Shown here piece by piece: positions 35,663 through 45,501 of a DNA stretch of 64,000 nucleotides. Source of the stretch: Bdellovibrionaceae bacterium UBA6502 (GTDB taxonomy: Bacteria > Bdellovibrionota > Bdellovibrionia > Bdellovibrionales > UBA840); the NCBI GenBank assembly GCA_002436415.1, contig DJMA01000003.1, positions 124,001 to 188,000 of the forward strand, read 5' to 3'. Position 1 is the stretch's first letter, and the number at the start of each line of letters is the position of its first letter. A model generated the notes under the pieces. It saw nothing but the letters and a program-made list of their open reading frames with translations, was not told the DNA's origin and made no database searches. A program made the translations under genes and the position numbers.

Positions 35663-37191
35663 AGATATTTTTCTATGATCTTCTCGGCTACTTTTATTCC
35701 GTCTACAGCGGCACTTGTGATTCCACCTGCATAGCCTGCACCTTCGCCAGTAGGGTAAAGGCCAGAGTGGCTTAAAGACTCTAAACTCTCTTTGTCACGA
35801 GTGATTCGTACTGGGCATGAGGTTCTACTCTCAACTCCAAAAAGTTGAACATCATTATCAACAAAGCCTGGCATTTTTTTATCAAAGCTGCTCAAAGCTT
35901 CTTTAAGATTCTCACAAATCTCTTTAGGTAAAAGTTGATTGAAATCAACGGCACTAGCTCCACTCGGGCAAGAGCCTTTGTCAACCTGACCGACTTTTTG
36001 CCTTAAAAAATCAGTGACTCGCTGAGCAGGGAGTTCTTTGCTTCCTGAGTTTTTTTGTACCTTTTGAAACGCCTTTTGCTCCAAGTTTTCTCGCCATTTT
36101 AGTCCCGAAAATTTATCCGATGAATTCTTTCCTGGATCAACGCTAACCACAATCGCGGCATTGGCAAAAGGGGAGTTACGACGATAATTACTCATTCCGT
36201 TAGAGACTACGCCATTGGTCTCGGTTCCTGAGGATAAAATTAATCCACCTGGACACATACAAAAACTATAAACCCCCGTAGATTTATCTGGAGAATTCCA
36301 GGTTAATTTATAATTGGCAGAACCAAGTTTTGGATGATCGTGAAAATCACGATATTGAATTTTATTGATTTTTGTTTGTGGATGTTCAATTCTTAAACCT
36401 ACGGCAAAGGGCTTTTGTTCCATAAAAACCCCAATATCCTCTAGGTGATAAAACATATCATTGGCAGAATGTCCTGTGGCTAAAATAATATCTTCGGAGT
36501 GAAAGCTTCTACCATCTTTACTTTCACAACCTATGATTTTATTGTTTTTAGCTAAGATTTTTTCCACCTTAGTTTCAAAATGAATTTCACATCCCTTTTC
36601 TTTTAAAAACTCTCTAAGCTTAGGAATTACTCGGCGAATTCGGTCAGAGCCAACATGAGGATTCGATAAATACCGAATCTCTTCTGGAGCGCCAAATTGA
36701 ATCAAGCGGTCAAGAACATAGGGAATAAATTCACTTTTTATTCGAGTAATTAGTTTGCCATCAGAGTATAGACCTGCGCCACCTTCACCATAGCAAACGT
36801 TGTTGTCAGGGTCTAATTCCCCATAGCGCCAATAGCGGTTGATCTTCAACATTCTTTGCGCACATTCTTTTCCTCGTTCTAATAAAACACAAGGAACACC
36901 TCTTTCAACAAACCGAAGGGCAGCAAATAATCCAGCGGGGCCACTACCTATGATAATGGGTTTTTGTGGCGGTTGGGTTTTTGCTTTCTCCAGAGAAAAA
37001 TCAGGATTACTTGCTTGTTCATTTTGTTCAAATACTTCTAGGCTATAAACTTCTCGAAGTTCATGCCTTTTTCGAGCATCGATGGATTTTCTAAGGATAC
37101 GGTAAGAGGAATAATTAGGTACGTGTCTTTCAACAATTTCATCTAAATTTTCATCCAGACGAATTTTTATATTAGTCAGTTTCTGGCTCAT
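35659..37191 (-). CDS. FAD-dependent dehydrogenase (COG2509 family)
   Basis: A 510-residue flavoprotein. Residues ~1-70 form the small N-terminal domain typical of the family (DARKRHELREVYSLEV). The FAD-binding Rossmann motif is IIIGSGPAGLFAAL (about residue 76). YGEGGAGLYSDGKL, GHSANDMFYHLEDIG and the CPGG segment in FCMCPGGLILSS are hallmarks of COG2509. The C-terminal GEGAGYAGGITSAAVDG closes the FAD site. Substrate and physiological role are not established for this family. Monocistronic, convergent with the giant prepilin-like gene. Confidence 0.88.
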   Translation of the reverse strand: MSQKLTNIKIRLDENLDEIVERHVPNYSSYRILRKSIDARKRHELREVYSLEVFEQNEQASNPDFSLEKAKTQPPQKPIIIGSGPAGLFAALRFVERGVPCVLLERGKECAQRMLKINRYWRYGELDPDNNVCYGEGGAGLYSDGKLITRIKSEFIPYVLDRLIQFGAPEEIRYLSNPHVGSDRIRRVIPKLREFLKEKGCEIHFETKVEKILAKNNKIIGCESKDGRSFHSEDIILATGHSANDMFYHLEDIGVFMEQKPFAVGLRIEHPQTKINKIQYRDFHDHPKLGSANYKLTWNSPDKSTGVYSFCMCPGGLILSSGTETNGVVSNGMSNYRRNSPFANAAIVVSVDPGKNSSDKFSGLKWRENLEQKAFQKVQKNSGSKELPAQRVTDFLRQKVGQVDKGSCPSGASAVDFNQLLPKEICENLKEALSSFDKKMPGFVDNDVQLFGVESRTSCPVRITRDKESLESLSHSGLYPTGEGAGYAGGITSAAVDGIKVAEKIIEKYL

Positions 37192-37349
37192 ATTTTACTC
37201 CGAGGGCTATTTATTCCCTAAAAAGTGATTTGCTTGTTCTACCACAGCTAAAAGTGGCTCGCCACTCTTTTGCATCTTTTCCAAAAGGAACCGACCTAAG
37301 AGGCCAAATCCTTAGTTTGCTTCATTAAAAATGTTGAAAAATTTTTTAT

Positions 37350-39968
37350 TTATAAGCTATGTTCCCCGTGCTTGACCGTGACCTTACTTAGCTCACAGTC
37401 TTGGCTCATATCAGACAATAAGAAGGCTTTAAAATATAAACTACCATTCTTAAACTGATTGGAGAAACTAGATAATTTTGAGTTTAGTACACTGGAAGTA
37501 TTTGCATAAGAAGAGTTTTCTTCTGAGGCTTCGACCCATGAACTAGCATTGAAATAGTAGTATTTATTTCCATCAGGGGAGAGTTGGTATTTGATATTAC
37601 AAGAACCTGCTACCTCAAAACTCAAGGAATCTAGTTCTTGGTAACTTAATCCTTCTGTGTTTTTAACAACAGGGCCGCCAGCATAGTATCTTCCATCAGG
37701 CTTAATATTCATTGAACTAAGGCCTGGTAAACATGCCGAAGAAGAGCAGGCACTATTGTCATCTGCCTCCATGATAATTCTGTACTGGAAGTAAGGTAGT
37801 TGATCAAGTTCTGCACTGCTAGCAAAGCTAGTGTTGCTGTAGCTTGCTTGTGTTGCTTTAGGACTTCCTGAAAAACTCATTTCATAGTCCCAGCAAATGC
37901 TAGAGTCTGTCTCTAAGGTATTTGTAGAACAACTCAATGTATAGTCTGATACATTGCGGTTATAGATTTCTGAATAAGAACTTGTTGAGTCGCCACCTGG
38001 TCCGATAAAACTTGCTTTATGAATATCATTTGAGTCAACAGTATTGAGCAATCCATCACCATCACAGTCGGTTGATGATCCGCCACTGGCATAGGATTTA
38101 CAATTACAGTTTTCATCAATACAAGATTTAACTTGATACTTAACTCGGTTTGCTCCTCTTCTGTATAACTCAATCACTTCTGCGGCGGAAAGGCTTCTGC
38201 CCCAAACCCCCATTTCATCTAAATAGCCTTGAAAGAGATTGCTACTCTCTCTAAAACCACCAATGAAAGTTTGAAAACTACCACCCGCTAAAAGATTTGC
38301 AACTCGACAAGACCCATCAGGTGTTCCATTGATGTAGAGCTGGAAGCAAGTACCCGAATAGGTAAGGGTGACATGGGTCCAGGTTTTAATTTCTATGTCA
38401 ATGGTGGAGCTATAATAAATTTCGTTAGCATGATTGTAGTACATAACTTTACTGTTACTACCCACGCCTAAAGCAAGAGAACTTCCAGCTGCATCACCAC
38501 GATGAAAGGATATTATTCTTTGGGTGTTAGTTTGGGAATTTATGCTTTCAGGCTTAACCCAAACAGAAACACTAAGAGGGGAGTTTGCGGTGGGGATATA
38601 CTTACTTGAACTTCCGACTTTTATAGTACTGTTATCTGAGCCAAGAAATTCGCCGGCTCGATGAAATTTACCGTGTCTTGTAGTAGCCGCTGCATTCCCT
38701 GGTGTTCCATGGTTTAAATTACCAGAGGCATCTATAACTTCATTGCTTGTTGCACTCCATGAGCTTTCATTAAAGTGCCAAAAAGCAATGATCGAGTCGT
38801 GGAGATTATAATTTTGATCTGTATAATTGTCTTTTTCAGTAGAATAAGGAGTATATTCCTTGTCGTAAGGTAAATCAGTGGCAGGAAGAAGCTCTGTCCA
38901 GCTAGCATTGGTTCCAGCCTTTAAGACTTTAGAGTCATAGGATCCCGCGTACTTTTGCTTTTGACGGTGATAGATTTGGCTAATATCAGAGTCACTCAGG
39001 TCTGTTTCCCAAAAAGCGATTTCATCAAGGCGACCTAGAATGGCTTGGGAGCTAAGATAAGAAATATAGAAATTGTTAAATACCGAACCTTCAGGAATAC
39101 TTGTTTGCGTAGCGGTGGCCGCCCTTTCGCCATTTATGTATAGTTTTACACTATTCTCTTCAGTGATGTTCCAAGTACCCGCAAGGTGAGTCCATTTTTG
39201 ACTGGGAATTTTTGCTTGCCAATTATCAATACTCGCATTCGAATTACTAGAGGCTCCATGGATTTGCAAATAAGCAGATCCACCGCTTTCGAAACCTAAT
39301 AAAATGTCATTTCCACCGTTTAGCACATATCGAAAAATGTATTTATGACCACTAATACTTTCTGAACTGTTATAGAACCAAAGAGAAAAAGAGCCGGTGT
39401 CTCTGCCTGTTCCGTTGGCGTAAATGTCAGTTACCTTGTAGTGATCAGCATCACCATCAAATTGGGCGGCATAAGATCCCTTAAACGAGTCATTGGTAAA
39501 ACCCACATCTCCATAAGATCCTGAAACACTGTTTTTTCCCAAAGTGTCAGAACCGTTATTTTCCATTTGAAGATACATCACCATCTTATCCCAGTAAGGT
39601 GTCCAACTAGAGTTCAATTCTGATTGTGTGGCATCCTTATCTAATATCAATTTTTGCGAACTAGCATTGTAACTGACACCATTTTCTGTGCCTGACGAAA
39701 AATCACTACCACTATGGCTTTGATCTATCTCTCTTAAGACAAATTTTCCGTTGTCGTAGTCTAAGAACTCACTGGTATAGCTATACTTACTCAAGTCTGA
39801 AAAATCCCAGTGGTTTGTATATGTAAGGCGGGTAGAGTTACAAAAACGATCATATTGACCATCGATCCCTGCACAAAAATTTTCAGAGCTTTGCTCAAGT
39901 TCACCGAGAGGGTTTTCACAAGCTGTTAAAAATAGAAAAGCGAATAAAAAAATCAGACTATTTTTCAT
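37350..39968 (-). CDS. LamG-domain lipoprotein
   Basis: An ~872-residue lipoprotein. The start is ATG 39968 with CAGGAGC upstream, giving signal MKNSLIFLFAFLFLTAC, whose lipobox LTAC places the lipidated Cys at residue 17. Two concanavalin-A-like LamG domains follow (about 126-322 and 392-600), each ending in the family's LDEIAFWETDLSDSDI / LDEMGVWGRSLSAAEV motif. Between the second LamG and the C terminus are Cys-pair-rich segments (SCIDENCNCKS; CSSSACLPG). LamG modules bind glycans or proteins, so this is a likely cell-surface binding protein. Its start overlaps the stop of the upstream LysM/barrel gene by 11 bases. Confidence 0.85.
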   Translation of the reverse strand: MKNSLIFLFAFLFLTACENPLGELEQSSENFCAGIDGQYDRFCNSTRLTYTNHWDFSDLSKYSYTSEFLDYDNGKFVLREIDQSHSGSDFSSGTENGVSYNASSQKLILDKDATQSELNSSWTPYWDKMVMYLQMENNGSDTLGKNSVSGSYGDVGFTNDSFKGSYAAQFDGDADHYKVTDIYANGTGRDTGSFSLWFYNSSESISGHKYIFRYVLNGGNDILLGFESGGSAYLQIHGASSNSNASIDNWQAKIPSQKWTHLAGTWNITEENSVKLYINGERAATATQTSIPEGSVFNNFYISYLSSQAILGRLDEIAFWETDLSDSDISQIYHRQKQKYAGSYDSKVLKAGTNASWTELLPATDLPYDKEYTPYSTEKDNYTDQNYNLHDSIIAFWHFNESSWSATSNEVIDASGNLNHGTPGNAAATTRHGKFHRAGEFLGSDNSTIKVGSSSKYIPTANSPLSVSVWVKPESINSQTNTQRIISFHRGDAAGSSLALGVGSNSKVMYYNHANEIYYSSTIDIEIKTWTHVTLTYSGTCFQLYINGTPDGSCRVANLLAGGSFQTFIGGFRESSNLFQGYLDEMGVWGRSLSAAEVIELYRRGANRVKYQVKSCIDENCNCKSYASGGSSTDCDGDGLLNTVDSNDIHKASFIGPGGDSTSSYSEIYNRNVSDYTLSCSTNTLETDSSICWDYEMSFSGSPKATQASYSNTSFASSAELDQLPYFQYRIIMEADDNSACSSSACLPGLSSMNIKPDGRYYAGGPVVKNTEGLSYQELDSLSFEVAGSCNIKYQLSPDGNKYYYFNASSWVEASEENSSYANTSSVLNSKLSSFSNQFKNGSLYFKAFLLSDMSQDCELSKVTVKHGEHSL

Positions 39969-41049
39969 TGTTAGCTCCTGTGTAGTAAGACATTCCGAAG
40001 GAGATAAAAAGTAATTGATTTGAAGTATTGGTCGAATCAAAGGCATTGCTCTCAGTGCTATAAGAAATGCTTGATGATAAAATGCCCCATTCAAAACTTT
40101 GCTCGATACTGGCTCCAATGCCGTAGCTAAGACCACCATCCGTTGAAATGTTTGGTCCTGTACCTGAGAGATCGTATTTAAAAGGAAGAAATAATTTAGC
40201 GCTTAGGTCTCTTCTTTCGAGAAATAGATACTTCCATTCAAGTCCCAAACCCATGGCTTGTACTGCTTCCAAATCCAAGCTAGAGGAACTAGGGCCTCTT
40301 AAAAAAGGTTTTTGGGAGTAATTTAGTTGAATTTCAAAGCTATGAAAATTTGTTTTATAAATACCGGCAAAACCCATACTACTTCTAATGCTGGAATTGT
40401 CGGCTAGGGTTTTGTTACTTGAAACTTCATAACTAAAACTTTGGTGCTCGAGAAAAATTTTACTCTGCCAATGCTCAGACCAAAAATGCTTCCATGAGGC
40501 ACTAAGGCCGAATGATAGATCAGAAACAGCATTGGCACTAGAACCTGAACCCTGATCACTTTTTAATATACTATATGACAAAAGAGGAGAGAGATAAAAT
40601 GAGGAGCTAGAATTTTCTTCTGTCTTTCTAAAAGACTTTTCTCCGATAGAAGGCGCTTCTGTAATAGTATCAATTTTTCTTGGTTGAAAGTTATTGGTTA
40701 AATCTACTTCTTTCAATGTATCTTTAGTACTTTCTTCAGCGACGGGTATTTCATTGTTAAAGTTTTGTTTCCCGTTTTGCAGTTCATATTGGGTGTACTC
40801 GCCAATCCCTTGGGGAAGTTGAATCACTGTTTGCGGTAGAATCTTATGTGGTTTAACATTTGGATTTAGTTGAATGATTTTTTCGAGGTTATTATTTTTT
40901 CCATAGATAGGACCTGGAACCTCTCGATAAAGAATTCCAGTGAGGTTGTCACCACTTTTAACCTTATAACTTCTAGCGTACGCGGGACTTAAAATTAAAC
41001 TGCCCAACAAGCAGTTTATTAACAAAGTATATCCTAAGCTTGTTTTCAT
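39958..41049 (-). CDS. LysM-domain protein with C-terminal beta-barrel-like region
   Basis: A 363-residue exported protein. Signal peptide MKTSLGYTLLINCLLGSLILSPAYA is followed at once by one LysM module (SYKVKSGDNLTGILYREV ... LNPNVKPHKILPQTVIQLP), which binds peptidoglycan. A polar linker (about 95-145) leads to ~200 residues of alternating aromatic/polar strands (FSFGLSASWKHFWSEHW; SFEIQLNYSQKPFL; FISFGMSYYTGAN) that look like an outer-membrane beta-barrel. It is upstream of and overlaps the LamG lipoprotein gene by 11 bases, suggesting the two act together at the outer membrane. Confidence 0.78.
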   Translation of the reverse strand: MKTSLGYTLLINCLLGSLILSPAYARSYKVKSGDNLTGILYREVPGPIYGKNNNLEKIIQLNPNVKPHKILPQTVIQLPQGIGEYTQYELQNGKQNFNNEIPVAEESTKDTLKEVDLTNNFQPRKIDTITEAPSIGEKSFRKTEENSSSSFYLSPLLSYSILKSDQGSGSSANAVSDLSFGLSASWKHFWSEHWQSKIFLEHQSFSYEVSSNKTLADNSSIRSSMGFAGIYKTNFHSFEIQLNYSQKPFLRGPSSSSLDLEAVQAMGLGLEWKYLFLERRDLSAKLFLPFKYDLSGTGPNISTDGGLSYGIGASIEQSFEWGILSSSISYSTESNAFDSTNTSNQLLFISFGMSYYTGANNEK

Positions 41050-41294
41050 AGTGTCTAACTATTCGGTATTTCAAGAGAATTTCATGAATCTACACTAAAT
41101 TAATTAAGATTAATTAAGACTAGAAATGCAAAAAATATCAAATTAGTACATTAAAGCACAGTTTGAATAGGGATTGTGAAGGAAGCTTCTTATTTGAAAA
41201 ACAGGGAGAAGAAGTAGAATTGTTTAATGCTTCATTCCAGTTGATTCGTTAAGCTCATTTTTATTGGATCAAAGAAACAGGAGAATTCTTTAAA

Positions 41295-43172
41295 TTAAAT
41301 ATCTTCGTTGTGCTCTCTAACAATATGCATGGCTTCTCTTAAAACCTCTTTAGGTACTCCTGAAAATTTAGGTATCTGCAAATAAGGTTGTGTCTTTTTT
41401 AGCTGGTTATAGATAAATAGCTCAATGAACTTTTGCAAGCCTTCGCCAGCAAGGTTTTTTGAACGTAAGGACATGATCTCATTCACTATATAAGTGATGG
41501 AATTACCGGTAATTCTCTCAGGGTGATTTACGATTTCAACTTGAGCTTTGATTTTGTCTCTTAGCTTGTCGCTCAATTTTATTTTCTTCATAAAACTAAA
41601 GTAAGCATCACAAAAATCAAGCATCATTAAATAGGCTTGGTCCGTTTGATATTGACTTGCTTTAATAGCATATTCAGATTGAACGGCTTCAAAAAGACCA
41701 TCAAAATTAAGTTCTTCATTGGTAAGCTGTTTTTGGCTAAGTTCGCGGATTAGGCTTCTTGCATTGAAAAAAGGAGGCTTGTTAATCCCGTCATCAACGG
41801 ATTCAATTTGCTTTGAAACCTTGTGTGACTCTAGTCGACAAAAAATTTCATGAAGATTTTTAAGGTCTTTTTGGTAAGTACGCTGTTTCAGTTTTGCATT
41901 TACATTGTCTAAGCCGAGCTTGTTTTCAAAAAGATGAAGCAATTCTTGTTCGAAGCTTTTATCGAAAAGCTTCATGTATTTGTGATTCTCAAAGTCTTTT
42001 AATGCTTTTCTTTTCCCAGTGTTTAAGAAATCAAGAATCTGACAGAAGCACTGGACAATTTTTCGTGCCTTAATCTTTTGTTCATTTAAATTTGTAGAAT
42101 ACCTAGATACATCATCATAACGATACTCATCGTGACGAATTCCAAACTGACGAATACTACCGTAATCTAAAATGCCAATATCCATTAACATATTGTCGCC
42201 ATCCCAATCAAACCAAGCAAATATGTATTCACTTTCCAGACGGGCAACAAATTTGGCATAAGATTCACTGATTTCTTTGACGACTTTGTTGTAGTTTGCT
42301 GAGTCACTCTTACAGGCTTCGAATTTTTTATTTTGAACCTGGCGATCTATGTAGTAGTCAAAAGCTCTTTTTAAGGCATTGTGATTGTTTTGTTTTAAAA
42401 AAGAAAATAGATGAGCAGGGCGAAGTAGGTTTTCTCCGGCTCTAACACCGATCCCAACTCCTGGCCCTGTTTCTAAAACAAGTAAAGTTCTTTCAGTAGG
42501 AATGCCTTTTTTGTGAAAAATCTCAGACATAATCGCTGTTGCATAAAGCTCATCAATTTCAGCCAAGCCACAACCATAGCCAAATTCTTCACTGCCTGTT
42601 TGCAGGTTTTTTCCTGCTTCAATGATTCCAGGTGCTAAGGCAGTAACTCCAGTTCCACGACTTGATACATCCCAAACTTTAGAGTTCTTTTTTACGACGC
42701 CATTCCAAATACTTCTTCCATCACCCGAGGTTTTACCTTGTTTGTTTGGATGCTGAAGCTGTAAATAGCGAGTAGCCATATATAGGTTAGGTTTGATGCT
42801 TTCCTCAGGGTAGGAAATATTGTTTTCAAGGTCGTATTCATTGATTATTACAAGACCAAAAGTATCGACAAGGGTCTCTTTGAGGTCTTTCGTCATTTTA
42901 TGAGGATGATTTTTGGGTAATAATCCCATTTCAATGGCTAAGTCATAGTTGAAGTAAGCAACCTCTGCTTGTTCTACCACTCTAGCTTGATAGCCGATAA
43001 AGCCTTCCGGTACTTGAGTTTGCCAAGGATGAGTACCATCCAATTGCGAAAACTCTTTGTATTTCTCTGGAAGTTTTGCCTTTTGACCAACAAGCTTTAG
43101 GTGAGGCTGTTTTTTATCCCCAGTCTTGTGATCTTTAAACTTAATTTTTGCTGCTCTCGGTTCTCGTTTCAT
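41295..43172 (-). CDS. Divergent SelO/YdiU-like pseudokinase (putative AMPylase)
   Basis: A 625-residue soluble protein. Several blocks resemble SelO: GDGRSIW (about residue 150) for the glycine-rich loop, LYATAIMSEIFHKKGIPTERTLLVLETG for the helix and strand with the SEAM-like region, LLRPAHLF, and FDWDGDNMLMDIGILDYGS (about 333) for the metal-binding D-N-M ... D-Y-G motifs. SelO enzymes transfer AMP from ATP to protein hydroxyl groups. The N-terminal 130 and C-terminal 200 residues are unfamiliar and the family's usual length is ~480. Assignment rests on motif order read by eye. Monocistronic. Confidence 0.6.
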   Translation of the reverse strand: MKREPRAAKIKFKDHKTGDKKQPHLKLVGQKAKLPEKYKEFSQLDGTHPWQTQVPEGFIGYQARVVEQAEVAYFNYDLAIEMGLLPKNHPHKMTKDLKETLVDTFGLVIINEYDLENNISYPEESIKPNLYMATRYLQLQHPNKQGKTSGDGRSIWNGVVKKNSKVWDVSSRGTGVTALAPGIIEAGKNLQTGSEEFGYGCGLAEIDELYATAIMSEIFHKKGIPTERTLLVLETGPGVGIGVRAGENLLRPAHLFSFLKQNNHNALKRAFDYYIDRQVQNKKFEACKSDSANYNKVVKEISESYAKFVARLESEYIFAWFDWDGDNMLMDIGILDYGSIRQFGIRHDEYRYDDVSRYSTNLNEQKIKARKIVQCFCQILDFLNTGKRKALKDFENHKYMKLFDKSFEQELLHLFENKLGLDNVNAKLKQRTYQKDLKNLHEIFCRLESHKVSKQIESVDDGINKPPFFNARSLIRELSQKQLTNEELNFDGLFEAVQSEYAIKASQYQTDQAYLMMLDFCDAYFSFMKKIKLSDKLRDKIKAQVEIVNHPERITGNSITYIVNEIMSLRSKNLAGEGLQKFIELFIYNQLKKTQPYLQIPKFSGVPKEVLREAMHIVREHNEDI

Positions 43173-43608
43173 TCTGTAACACTTTTCGGTTCAACTATAA
43201 ATGAACTTTAATTGAGTGCTTTTATCTAGACGAAGGATTATAGATAAAGTAGCGCGATAGCTGTCTACGGACCAAAGTATTGCTTTGGCCATGGGCTTTC
43301 TCAATAATGACATGGTTTTGAAAACTTAGAGTTTTATGTCGGTAGTTTTAGCTTTTAAAAGATTGAACGCCTCTGTTAGAGCTTTTGCCTTCTGAGTTGC
43401 AAATAAGTTTTAGCTGCATTTTTAAAAAGCCTGTCAAAATACAAACTACCAAGAGTTAAAACAAAGTATGAGAGTCTCGTTTTCTTGAGGATGAATCAAA
43501 AAAAATGCTTCCGATAATTTATCGGAAGCATTGATAGGACTTTTATTGGTCTGTTTTAAATTAGAATCAGACTAAAAAAGAGCCCTTTTAAATCCTAAAA
43601 CTTAAGTC
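43173..43608. other. Intergenic, 436 bp, one terminator
   Basis: It contains the OPT-gene terminator (43498-43532) and a short hairpin CCAAAG/CTTTGG near 43272-43288. No open frame with a ribosome binding site is seen. Confidence 0.5.
43498..43532 (-). terminator. Terminator after the OPT transporter gene
   Basis: On the minus strand a 14-bp perfect stem AATGCTTCCGATAA/TTATCGGAAGCATT (43532-43519 with 43517-43504) runs into an eight-T tract opposite the A run at 43498-43505. Confidence 0.92.
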
Positions 43609-45483
43609 TTAGTTTGGTTGCTCAATCGCCTTCTTGCGAAGGTAAACAGCAAGACCAATTAATGCGGCAACACTTAAAATATCAGAAAGTGTATGACCAA
43701 TTCCTTCAATCTTTAAGTTAGTTCCTAAGTAAAGAAGGATGGCAATGATAACACCCATTAAAGCTTCACCAGCAATTAGACCTGAGGAAACTAAAACACC
43801 ATTATCTGTGTTTTCAGCTTCATCGCCAGTTCTACCTAGTTTTTTATCAGCAAAGTGAGCGATTAAACCACCAACAAACATTGGTACCGCAAGAGTTACT
43901 GGTAAATAAACACCAACAGCAATTGGCATTAAGTGCAGACGAACCTTAGAACCCTTAGCGGCCATGATTTTATCTAAAACAATAATCACCACACCAGCAG
44001 CCATACCTGTATAGATCATTCCCATTGGAAGATCTCCAGTTCCAAACAAACCCTTTGCGATGGATGCAAATAGAGTTGCTTGTGGAGCCTTTAGTTGATC
44101 ACCAATACCATAAGAGTGGTGAAGAAGAGTAAGAACAGGTGCAATTACAAGAGCTGGAATTACAACCCCAATCACCTGAGCGTATTGTTGATACTTAGGA
44201 GTTGCTCCTACTAATACACCAGTTTTTAAATCTTGAGAACAGTCACCCGATGTACAAGCAGCACAACAAACAACCGCAGCAACACCAAGAGTTGCTAAAA
44301 TAGCACTTTGACCTTCATAACCTAATACTAAGAAGAAAGCCGCTGTTCCTAATAAACAAGAGATTGTCATACCTGATACTGGGTTGTTACTAGTTCCAAC
44401 CAAACCAACAATATAACTTGAAACGGCAACCATGATGAAAGAAATAACTGTCATTAAGATCGTAGTCATTACGGATACGCCAAAACTACCAGTTAAATAA
44501 TTATAAAGTCCAAGCATCATAGCGATACAAAGAAGTAAAATTACTAACATAGGGATAAGTCCCATATTCAAGTCAGTTCTTTTCACTTCTACATTCGAAC
44601 CAGCGGAGTATGCTGATTTTAAACCACGTACACCAGAGCTAATCCCTTTGCGAACACTGAAAATAGAGTAAACACCACCAGTAATCATGGCACCAACACC
44701 AAGGTAACGAATTTGTGTGCTCCATAAAGTCCAAGCGACATCAAGGGCACTAGCATCTTCCATTCCAGCTGGTACTCCCAAGAAAGGAATTCCAAGAGTC
44801 CAACCAGCCATACCACCGATAAAAACTAAAAGAGCAACTTCTAATTTTACGATATAACCAACAGCTAAAAGAGCAGGAGAAATGTCTGAACCAACAAATA
44901 AAGTACGGTCACCAAGACGAGTTGCGAACTCAACTGAACCTTTAAAAATACCAAGGCCTGTACTCATTAATTTGAAAATAGCACCAATTGCTAAACCTTT
45001 GATGATACTTCCAAGACCAGCGCCTTCGTTCTCAGCACCAGCTTCTAATACGGCACTACAGGCAACCCCTTCCGGGTAGGTTAAGCTTTTGTCTTCAATG
45101 ATTAAGCTTTGACGAAGTGGGATCATAAAGATCACACCTAACAAACCACCACAAATTGCGATTAAAGTTGTTGGGATAAACTCGAAATCGTTCCAAGCAC
45201 CAACCAAAACAAGAGCGGGGATAGTAAAGATGATACCGGCAGCCAAAGACTCACCAGCTGATGCCATGGTTTGAACGATGTTCGCTTCTAAAATGGCAGA
45301 TCTTTTAAGGGTTTTTAAAATACCCATTGCGATAACGGCGGCAGGGATCGATGCAGAAACTGTCATCCCAGCATAAAGACCAAGGTAAACGTTTGCAGCT
45401 GTCATAACAACTCCAACAACGATACCGATAGCAATGGCGGTGAACGTAAACTCTAATACTTTTTTATTGTCTGATTTTTCCAT
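43609..45483 (-). CDS. OPT family oligopeptide/metal-chelate transporter
   Basis: A ~624-residue inner-membrane transporter with around 15 hydrophobic helices. Family features include the N-terminal GMTVSASIPAAVIAMGIL, EANIVQTMASAGESLAAGI, the LTYPEGVACSAVLEAG segment, TSNNPVSGMTI, and ACTSGDCSQDLKTGVLVGATPKYQQ. These match the bacterial PTR2-type branch of OPT, which imports oligopeptides or metal chelates by proton symport. The start at 45483 (MEKSDNKK) is preferred over an ATG six codons upstream; neither has a clear ribosome binding site. Transcribed alone. Confidence 0.92.
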   Translation of the reverse strand: MEKSDNKKVLEFTFTAIAIGIVVGVVMTAANVYLGLYAGMTVSASIPAAVIAMGILKTLKRSAILEANIVQTMASAGESLAAGIIFTIPALVLVGAWNDFEFIPTTLIAICGGLLGVIFMIPLRQSLIIEDKSLTYPEGVACSAVLEAGAENEGAGLGSIIKGLAIGAIFKLMSTGLGIFKGSVEFATRLGDRTLFVGSDISPALLAVGYIVKLEVALLVFIGGMAGWTLGIPFLGVPAGMEDASALDVAWTLWSTQIRYLGVGAMITGGVYSIFSVRKGISSGVRGLKSAYSAGSNVEVKRTDLNMGLIPMLVILLLCIAMMLGLYNYLTGSFGVSVMTTILMTVISFIMVAVSSYIVGLVGTSNNPVSGMTISCLLGTAAFFLVLGYEGQSAILATLGVAAVVCCAACTSGDCSQDLKTGVLVGATPKYQQYAQVIGVVIPALVIAPVLTLLHHSYGIGDQLKAPQATLFASIAKGLFGTGDLPMGMIYTGMAAGVVIIVLDKIMAAKGSKVRLHLMPIAVGVYLPVTLAVPMFVGGLIAHFADKKLGRTGDEAENTDNGVLVSSGLIAGEALMGVIIAILLYLGTNLKIEGIGHTLSDILSVAALIGLAVYLRKKAIEQPN

Positions 45484-45501
45484 TCGCAGAAGAAACAGCA
45501 T

